From Acanthaster planci (lineage: Eukaryota; Echinodermata; Asteroidea; Valvatida; Acanthasteridae): a DNA stretch of 14,030 nucleotides. Shown here piece by piece: positions 1-9,700 of the stretch. Both the position numbers and the translations under genes were made by a program. Under the pieces are notes generated by a model, which worked only from the letters and a program-made list of their open reading frames with translations, was not told the DNA's origin and did no database searches. Within the stretch, counting starts at the first letter, position 1. Each line of letters opens with the position of its first letter. The stretch lies in assembly GCF_001949145.1 (NCBI RefSeq), contig NW_019091461.1, positions 973,158 through 987,187 on the forward strand, read 5' to 3'.

Positions 1-684
1 ATTTGATGTGGTCAAAGTGTTTTGAAAGTGTCAGGACCCAATGTTATCTGATCCAGTCGTGTTCTCAAAATGTCTCTGGGAAACTCTCCTGTAATATAAC
101 AAAGCATTAGCAGACCATTACAATTACCTGCCATCCAAACCAGAACTGTCCGTTTGTATGCTGTAATGTGGCCGTTTCACAATAGTGCACCACCAAGAGT
201 TTGCACTGCATCGGCCAATCGCAACATGCGAGTTGACCAATTTCGTGCATTGGCCAATGCACTGCAAACTGTTGGGGGCGCACTACTGTGAAACAGCTGT
301 AGTACACGGCATGTTTAAAATAAGATCCGAAATACATAGGAGACAGAGGCAGGTTTGTGAGACACAAGCCGCAATCACATAACGACCGAAACTTTAATCC
401 CCCAATCCAGACTGAGTTTGGTCTTGGTATCATGCGGTAACATTATCGACTGAAAAAAGAAGTCTTCAGTCTGCTGAATCTAACCAATCACAGCAGCTAA
501 TAGTAGTGGTCACAAGTACAATAACAGCAATCTTTAAACAGTGACTACAAAGTTATCGTAATAAAACCCGGACTTCTGGACATTTGAGTTCTCAGTAAAA
601 GGCCCAAGATAAGAAAAACAATTCAATTCTACATTTGTGAAAAGTGCAAGGTTATATAGGGATTTAATGCCGCAGTATAGTCAC
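1..684. other. Intron (3' end of window), contains palindromic element
   Basis: This is intronic sequence downstream of the HormR exon. It holds the palindromic MITE-like element at 174-294. I see no frame with the cysteine and tryptophan pattern expected for the second half of the HormR domain. A tattacag acceptor-like site near position 100 opens a short frame, but it ends in a stop without a credible donor. Confidence 0.7.
174..294. repeat. Palindromic MITE-like element with 46-bp inverted arms
   Basis: The left arm (174-219, starting gtttcacaatagtgc) and right arm (249-294, ending gcactactgtgaaac) are inverted copies matching at 40 of 46 positions with no gaps, separated by a 29-nt centre. 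The arms extend outward by 2 more matching bases after one mismatch. No clear target-site duplication is seen. There is no coding capacity. The structure fits a foldback or MITE-type non-autonomous DNA transposon. If transcribed within the intron, it would form a long hairpin. Confidence 0.75.
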
Positions 685-792
685 CTCTGGTTGTAAACTG
701 GGGACACAGGTTCAGAGACTCTGCAGTCTGTCCAAGTCTGGTCTCTGGGAAGGTCAAGTTTCCATCCGGCCACACTTCTTGTGGACAAGACA
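685..792 (-). CDS. Exon 16: HormR (hormone receptor) domain, first half
   Basis: 108 nt, phase 1-1. The acceptor ends aattttaacag and the donor reads gtgact. It encodes V-S-C-P-Q-E-V-W-P-D-G-N-L-T-F-P-E-T, then R-L-G-Q-T-A-E-S-L-N-L-C-P-Q-F-T-T-R. The pattern C-P-x-x-x-W-x-x-x-x-x-x-x-P-x-T-x-x-G-x-x-A-x-x-x-C-P is the start of the HormR/HRM domain that precedes GAIN in many adhesion GPCRs and occurs in secretin-type receptors. The second half, expected to carry more cysteines and a tryptophan, must be on a following exon. I cannot find it in 1-684, so it probably lies beyond the left edge. One NLT sequon is present. Confidence 0.83.
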
Positions 793-3700
793 CTGTTAAA
801 ATTAATACAAAACACAACATTAGTACATTATCAGAAGGTCTGAGAGACAACTTGAATCAACAGCTCTGTGTTTATTAAATTTAGAGAAAAAAATCTAAAC
901 GAAAAATCTTTCCTAGAGCAAGCACAAACCAAAACAACTCCCCTTGCAACAGAACAAAACATTCACACACAAAAATCCCAACTGCTGTATGGGGGCGGAA
1001 GTGCTCCATTAGAAAATAGCTAATACTGTTGCAACATCTAAAGGTGAGACAATAACAAACAAATAACAGCAGCTTCAACTTGTCTTACGCAGACCACCAG
1101 CCTCCTAAAAAGATCAGTTGAGGATACTGTTTTCCTTCAGCTTAACTTCCGGAATTTAAACTGCTTTTCCAATTTACTTCAATACTACTGCTTTACTGTA
1201 TCACCCAAGGCAATCAGCTGTTTGTGCACCATTCAACCCACCTAAATTGACCACGTTTGTGCTTCCCGGATCCACCATCAGCTCAGAGGTGTTCTGTCTT
1301 TTCAGAATTGCAGAAGTCAACTGGTCCAAGAGCACCGAGTCTGGGATGGGTGTGGTCAAACTGCAGCTCCGTCCCTCGCATGGTCTGAAGTACACCAGAA
1401 CGTCAGAGATGATGCTGCCATTTTGGAATGCGATGACATCCGGCTTGGCGTCGTATTCTCCTTGCAACTCTCTTTGAAGATCCCTAGCAACAGGATACCA
1501 CAGCTGTGACAAAAAGGAGGGGGAGGGGCAGAGAATGTGTAAAACACAAACCAGGAGGGAGGTATAATTTAAGCAGGTTATTTGAAACCACCTCTAGCCT
1601 ATCCCCAATTTTTCTTTTTGCACAAATGATTAGACACAGCTAAGTAGGAGTATCTCTTATCAAAACAAAACATCAAAGTTATTTTGAACAAGTGAGTCTG
1701 ACGTACGGTAGTCTGGCAAATCTTGCATGATGGCTTTTTTGGAGTATTACATACTCATTCACAACTTTGAGGTCATTCAAAGAAGTCTTTTAAAATTGTG
1801 CTTGGTCCTTATTCCTACTGGAGGCCGTTTCTTCTGTTGGACTCTGAAAAGAACTCCAACAATAATGATAGAGCTTGTTTTCACATTATTCAAGATTCAG
1901 TGTGTCATATAATCCCAGTCAGTTTGGAGAAATACCAGCACCAACTCAGTTTACGTACTTCTTGTTCAAGCTGTGATCTGAGCTCAAAGAAGGCATTGCT
2001 GGTTGCATCAGCCAAGGCGTCCATGTAGGTCCGGTTGAGTAGCTTCGTCCTCACCTTGAAAGTTGTCACTTCTATAGAGTGGAGAGATGAATGGGAATGC
2101 ACGTCAATTAGGCCCCACATTAGGCCCCTAATAGAAACCGCACTACGATTCCGTTACTAAGCAACCTTTTCATAGCAAACAGTACAAAGAAGGCCATCCA
2201 ATGATGGAATCTTGAAGAAGCGATTGTTGATATGGATCAAGTTTCATTGTACCAAGTTTATGTAACGTATATATAAATACAGCATTTAAACTATGTTTGG
2301 TTTGAAACAAACTTATTTTGGTTCTTGCATTAAATCCTACATTTACATTTGTAACATTTGGAAGGCTGGCTTTTCACTGATGTCCAAAGTTTCAGCGCCA
2401 AGAATAAGAAAGAAAAGCAAGACCCCTGGATTTTTTCTCTGACCTGTGAGAGTAAAGGTTGCAGGTTCTGTCCGCACTCTCTCATTTTCGTAAGGTCTGC
2501 CTGGGATACCCTCACAGACATAGGCACCCTGCTCCCTTGAGGGCAGATTGCCCTCAAACACAAGCTGGTTGCCGGAACGCACGAATGTCTCCCTGGGTCC
2601 AGGAGCAGTCTTGTACCATCTATATTCCACGGCGTTCTCGATGAAACAGTCAAGCACTGTGGGTGGGATTGGACTTTCCCCTTCGAACTGGAGGCTCACG
2701 TCGGCTGATGAAGGGGACACCACGATCTGTGGACCTTGTTCAACATAACCGGGATTGAAGGAAATCATCAGAGCAGTCACGGTAGAAATCACACATCTGG
2801 CATTGATCAACAACATCTATTCAATATCAACAAGTGATATATTATCTCTTAGCAACTGCTCAAGAAACAACTTGGGAGATTGAACAAATATGAACTACAA
2901 TCCAATTGTTATAAATTTTCCGAAAATGTTTTCAAAGTTGCATTTTATTCAGTGCCATGGTAGAAAAGTCCTCCACAAAATTCACAGGGAACTTTCCCTG
3001 GTCAAAGTGTGCCAAAAGCAACTTCTGGGAAAACCAACTCGCACATGCAGTCGATGAGGATTGTAAACCTATGTCGTGCATGCAGGCAAGCTACGCAAAC
3101 CGATGAACCACAGCCGCCAAAGATGGGTGAAAATAGCAAACATGCGAGTCTTCTCTGAATGGTTTGACTTACTTGCCACTGAAGCCCCCCTGCACACTCT
3201 ATAGGCTTCATGGAGTGCCACGTTGCTGCGATCAGTGTTGCAGCCTGCCTCACTGTATCGCCGCAGCGCATCTGACCAGCTGCTGACTAGACGGTCAGTG
3301 CAGACAGGCTGGGTGGAGTTGGAACAGTTAAGAGCAACTGCATGCGGCCGATGGCTGAGCTCCTCTGTAATCGGTACCCCTAAAAATGGCTGATCGGGGA
3401 AGGAGATGGATACGGCCCAACCAAAGCTGGTGTTGGCCCGGAGAGGGGGAATCAAGTCAAATCTCAGGGTGATGTTAGGATCGGGGGACACATACATTGG
3501 CCCATACTGCCTTATATACGATTCGAAACTTTCTATGCGGGCCCCTCTTCGTCTGCGTTGGGGTATCGCGTGGTCTGGCCGCATTCTTAAAATGATAGGT
3601 ACAAATGCCGGTGCAGCGTCCCCTTGCGGGCTTTGGAGCATTCGGTGTAGCACTAATGAAGACACTGTGATCTGGTAAATGAATACATCTGTTGGCCAAC

Positions 3701-6700
3701 GGTTGAATATATACGTGTTGCCAAAAGCACCGGTATCCCTGGAACTTGAAATGGAAAAGCAACCCGAGTCATCCGTCGAGTACATGCCCAGCTCTTCTGA
3801 TAGACTCTTGCAGTTTCCAGCTGCAAATGAAAACAACCATTTGCCGGTCTTCATTTTGATAAGGAAGTGACACTGATAAGGTGGGGCTTGGCATTTGGCA
3901 ATAGTTGGAGAAAAAAGTAAATCTGAACACTTGAACCTGTTGGCACACAAAGCCAAGCAGTTGAAAAAAAAAAGAGAATAAAGGATTAAAGTGGGATTGA
4001 TTACAGAGCATGCAAGTAAAAACAGCCAAAATATGTCAGAGTAGCATGGAAGCAGCTTAACCACTGTTGCTCAAATGACATATTGGCCCATCCTTACAAG
4101 GAAAAAGCCTTACTTGTTTGTGACACAGTCGTGGTATTCCTTTGAATGACGGCTCGCTCCGTGGAACCATCCAGAACACATTTGAACCTTTGTAGAAAGA
4201 AAAGGGGCACGAAGATGACAGGATGGTTTTGGCTTTAAAATCTGGGGGGGGGGGATGGAACAGATAACAGTAGCCAGACTGCACCCAAAATACACAATAG
4301 TCCATCTGCAGTTTTGCAGAAACTTGCAGGAAACAGCAAGGCGAGTGTTCTCCATTTTCTCACATATGTCACACACCTCATCAACACAACTCTGGAAGGT
4401 AATTGGGGGAGGAGCAGCCTGAAAACCAAATCAGGAGAATGGAGCCAAGTCGAATTTGCGAGGAGATTCCAAGGTGAGTCTTGAGACATGGAGAACCGTA
4501 CCTTTGGGGTGAATTAGTCACAGTCACCCAAACTGTGGCGACGCCTCTTCCAGTGGCAAGAGCATCATTTCCTTCAAGCCCGTCATCAGTAAACCACTGG
4601 ACTCTGGGTGGAACCAGTCCAGACTTTCCTGAGCACACAAGCAGAACTCGCTCTCCTTCATCTGCTGTCTGGTCTGGACTGATGAACTTGAACTGCGCCG
4701 GAGCTGGACACGGAACAAGATGTACTAGTCTGAGATCAAGGGACCCTCTCAAAGATAACGAGAAGTTGCTTTGTCAAAACCCAAAATAAAAAAACTGCAT
4801 TCAAAGAATCATGCTTTGAAGGTACTTTGACACAGCTGACGACACATTGTTGTGACACAGATATTTCTCTGGGCTTCTATCTGTCAGTCTCTCAAGCAAA
4901 AAGGACACAAAATGTAAATTTATGCAAACCTTTTGGAGGAGAATATTTCAAAATAAAAAGTCTCAAGAATACTCATCATTTCAACTAAAAAAGCATTGTG
5001 AAATTTCGACTACCATGATCATATCATTACGGCATTTGTTGAGCAAGCAAATATTATCAACAGAAAAGTCCCAAAAACCCCGGTGTTGAAAAGTTGAGGC
5101 CATCCTTTTTAATAGCATCAATCTACTGGACTTACGCAAACAGGGTTTAATAATTTCTTCTATGGCTTTGTAGTGATCTTCCATATCGCATACGTCAAAT
5201 CTTGGGAGTGGTGAAGGTGTGGGCCCCGCTGGTGTCCTTATTCCTCTCCATGCCTTGAATTCTTGTAAACACCGGTCCTCTCCACAATCGGCAGCAGGCG
5301 TCCTGTACTGCACCGACAGACAGTCTGTGCACGTGCTCTGGATGGGCAATGGCCTGTAGCAGCGATTGAGGTTGTAGGCGTAACTCACCCTGACTGACAC
5401 AATCTCGCCAGGCCTGACGGCCAGGGGAATCCTGAGGCTGACTTCGGTGGTGTCCGGAGTTGTCAATCCAGGGTAGACCTGCCAGAATCATTTCTAAAAC
5501 ATTATTTCAATTTCCCCATAGTCAGCAGGCTTAAAATCATTTTTTCTACAAAAGCTGACATCTGACGAAAAGTCTTCTATCTTTTTAGTGGGGGGGGGGC
5601 AAGGACTCAAACATTAAGGATGATTTTGAGTGGCATTTTAGATTTCTTTTTTTTCCAAACAATGCAAAAAATAAATAAATATGATGCTTCAAACAATACA
5701 CCACAAACATTAATGACTTAGGACGGTAGGTAATGTTTAACCTGGCCATTTTGAAAAATATCAGAATACCACTTACTGAGAGACTTTTGAATGTATTATT
5801 AGAAAGTTTTTCACTTGAACACTTTAGAAAACAACTCTATTTAATTGTCATAGAAACAGACCCAAAATGACTAAAATAATGTGAGTTTAATGTGAAATTA
5901 ATTTGAAGAACTTTGTGTATATTTCCTGCCTTCCTTGTTCCCATGAAGTACATTGATATCCAGTAAATATCAATGCGAAGTCTTTTTTGACTGCGTTATT
6001 GGCATACGGGAATGTAGAATTAAGAATTCTGTTCAAGTGGCTTCACAATCATCATTGCTTTTATGCCAATGAAAACACTGGGAATATATTTATATAATGC
6101 ACATGTCAAGGTTCTGGATCGATGCCTTGTTCAGAAGGTCTTCACTGCTGTCAAGGTATCCTTTCTCGTCACTTTCATCACCAAAGACCTCTTTTGACAA
6201 GGAGCACCATGTATTACTTCAATGGCATTCGAAGTCATTAACACATTGAATGCCGACTACTCGTAGTCAGAGATGTAAATGAAAGGCTTTTGATTTGTAA
6301 ATTGAATACACTGGCATCATTGAAGAACACAATAAATACGCTGCTGGCAGTGTGGAGGGTGTACATCTGTAAAATGTTCCTGCTCAAACAGACACCTGGA
6401 AGGTGCCTATCAAATATACGCGCATGGGCAGAACACTGTGCAAATGGGCAAATGGGAATGCCTTGTAAAATTATGCACGAGGCAGGCAACATGTTAACGA
6501 GGGGCACAAAGCATGAGCAGGAAACAACAGAGATCGGGCATCTTTTTCACTTCACCTCCAAATGCAGTATTTAAGTTACAAAAACAAACTCCACCATTGG
6601 GCAGTGTAAAGCTACAAAATGACACCTAACATGAGTCAAAAGAGAGCAACAAAAAGCACATAAAATATGCTGAAATTTCACTCAGGGCTTAGAAGAAGGG

Positions 6701-9700
6701 GACATGAAACACTTTGCCTGAGCATGCCCCCATTTGGAAACTAGGATCACACTGATGCTGGCTGACACTGCATTAACACTATGTGGACGATATGTGACAA
6801 CTGGCTGCCTCATATCGCAAAGGTGGGTTAACTTACCCAAATGGTAGCTTCAGAGTTTGCCGAAGGGGAAGTCAAGTTTACAAACAGGTGGACACCCCTT
6901 CGACTCGCAGTTATCTCCGGTGAGTACAACTCGTCAAATCCGCCCCATGCAACTCGCACCTGGTGGGTTCAAGCAGTGTTAATTCTGCATCACTAGAAGT
7001 CTAAAAGAGTACTTCCTGCCAACTCCTCCCCCCCCCTAAAAAACTCTTCTGAGATTCCATTGGCAAGCCATGTCAAAAGGTCCTGTGGCAGTTGGACACT
7101 GTGAGAAGGTTTTGAGATGAGACACTAGAATGAAAACTGCTGGCTTTTCTAATACAGANCCTTAGTGATTTGGGACAATTCTCCTCTAAGGGTGATAAGT
7201 TTTCTGAACTGTTTTCTGATCAACTTTCTTGCCACGGCAGCATTAGACATAGCCGCCACATTTTGAAATGACATCACCCGAGTAAACCAGTTCAGTGGGT
7301 GAGTTACTTTTTTTGACCACGCTTGGTCGAGTAATTTGAAGTACAAGGGAAGTGACGACATGCAAATACAGTAACAAATTAAACTTTAAAGTGTCAACAG
7401 AAGTAGAAACCATTAAGTGGAACGGTTCTAAAGGGACAATACAACTTTGTATACAAATTTCAACAAGTGACATTTCTTGATAATCTTGTCTGTCAACGCA
7501 ATGGGCGTAGAAGGGTGCCGTTTAAGAAATCTTTGAACTGACATGGTGGTCACATAATGTTGTCTAAAGTGGATGGGGTGGGGGTGACATGGTGGGTACG
7601 GGGGTTTGGCAGTGGAAGAGACAAAAGAAACTCACGGCAGTCAGATGAATGGGGTCCTGGTTGATTGATGGCACCTCAAATTGAGACATGAGACCTTCAT
7701 TGCCTTCTGGGTCATCGGTTTCCATGGCGCCAGCCCACTCTTGAGACGTGCAAGTATCCAGAAAGGATGCAGTACAAGGGGCTGCTCACATTGGATTTGA
7801 AAAAATAAAATGTAAAAGCACTGAATCTAAGCCATTTGAGATAGAGGCAATCCAGTAAACAAGTAGATTTGTTAAGCCTTTGTTTTACTATGAACTGTGA
7901 ATTCAGAGTCACACTGGAGAGCTTTGTCAGCTCATGCGAGTATCGAGTTCAAGTTACAAATTAGACACAATCTTGTACTGTACATAGAGAAATTTCACTG
8001 GTGATTTCACTTGGTGTTCATGGGAGGAACATGTCTCTTGTTAAAGGCAGTGCTTACACCGTTCTGCAGAGGACACCCAAAGTTTTCTTTTTCGGCATAA
8101 CTACTGTGAAACAAAATGTTGAGGACGCTGCCCTTGCTCAAAATGAGACTGCTTTATTCTGCTCCTACCTTGGCAGCGTTCTTCAGGGTACACTAGTCTT
8201 TCATAGAAAGACATTTCACTGCCTTCATCAGTGTCGCAGAGGGAAACTTCGCCAATGCAGACACCACCGGAACCCTTTGAACGGCTGTAGCAAAAGGTGT
8301 GATCTCCATCAAGGCACACTGAACGTGACAGAGGATAAAAGGAAAAGTGACAGACCACCCACGTGCTTGTAGTTATAGCTGATGACTCAATAAGATAGAC
8401 TAATCAATGAAATGGGAGTCAGGAAAGAAGCAGCAGGGTTTTGAGACAATTTGGCATCATTTATCTGGCACAAAACCTCACTGGAAGAAGCTGCCGAGGC
8501 ACCTTGAAAAACAGCACATAATGACTGTTAATGGCACACATCAAATTCAGGCGACTGAGGAGGCACTGAAGATTATGTACAGGGTGACCAAACAGTGGCA
8601 GATCACAAGGAAGATGCACCCAGTACACCCCCCCACCACCCACGATATTTTTGATTTTCCTTCAAGAAAGAAACCCTTTTTCAATTCACTACTTTATTTC
8701 TGCCTTTTTTGGTAATTGGAATTTGTTTAACTTGATTGAAAATTTGAAACTGCTTATCGCGTCAGTGGGTGTGAGGAAGTCAAAATGATGATTTTGTGCG
8801 GTGCAGGGAATACCTTAATCCAATCAAATATTCCCAAATTACATATGAAGTGCTCTTAATCACAGCAACGTATCGACCATAAACTTGAAAAGTGACCAAT
8901 CTGCGGCAAACTCTTGGTGGTGTGCTGTATTAATCACCCATAATCCATGTCATTACCCTCCAGGAGGCAAACTCCCTCCCGTATATCCGTTGACGAGTAA
9001 TAAAATGGCCGAACAAGCGTCAGAAGCTATTAAACGGATTTATAAAAGGTCGCCTTTGATATGCCACTGATTGCTAAAAGGATGCCACACTGCATGATAT
9101 GATAAGTGCTCACTATGCATGCATGCACACTTGGCCTGTACTCACGTGGAATAATGGTTACATTGAATGAGCAGGTCGCAGTGTTTGCTGCGTTATTGAC
9201 ATCAGTGAAGGTGTACACGACTGGGGTGACCCCAATGTCAAAGACACCTTCGGGCTGTTGGGTGAGCCTGGCCTGCGGTCCCTCGGTTCTCAGACTGATC
9301 CCCAAGCTGTCGCTAGGTATCCACCTCACAACCTCAACGGACAGGCTGACGCCCTCGACGGGGCAATTTGTCACAATGATGGGTTCAGCTGCAAAGGAAG
9401 TGTGAAAAGAAATTGGTGATGGGTGCATGGTTGTGATTAAGTTTGCTTTGAGGGTGATGGAGCTACTTTTGAGGGTAACACCCATTGACAGTGGCACAGC
9501 TAAACAAGGGGAGAAAGGGGTACACATGCCCCCTGCAGATATCTTTCTTCTCCCCCTCCCACTGACATTTTAAAATGCACACTACCTAGGTACAAACCAA
9601 AGTAAATTGGTTTTAGATGTCCCCTGAAAAAAATGTTCGCATGCACCCACTACCGCTGCCCTATCACCAAGCATTTGAACGATGGATTTTGGTAGTATTC

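Noticed and set aside
15-101. Possible next exon after HormR (acceptor-like tattacag near 101 on the minus strand)
   Set aside because: The phase-compatible frame meets a stop at 12-14 and has no good donor before it. It lacks the cysteines and tryptophan expected for the rest of HormR.
3069-4064. Reading the whole 331-codon minus-strand frame as one protein
   Set aside because: Residues outside 3173-3820 are hydrophobic low-complexity intron translation. Splice sites and the phase of neighbouring exons define the shorter exon.
6290-6574. Plus-strand open frame of 94 codons
   Set aside because: No recognisable protein pattern and no supporting context inside an AT-rich intron.
8001-8372. 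Plus-strand open frame of 123 codons
   Set aside because: It is the antisense shadow of the cysteine-rich exon and its surrounding intron. It has no recognisable domain, and the minus-strand exon explains the openness better.
8407-8715. Plus-strand open frame of 102 codons, lysine-rich
   Set aside because: It lies in an intron with no domain, no splice context and low-complexity composition at the end. This is within chance for the length.
9005-9069. Small plus-strand frame with a Kozak-like start (aaaatggccgaacaagcg)
   Set aside because: Only 21 codons before a stop, inside an intron, with nothing to show that it is translated.
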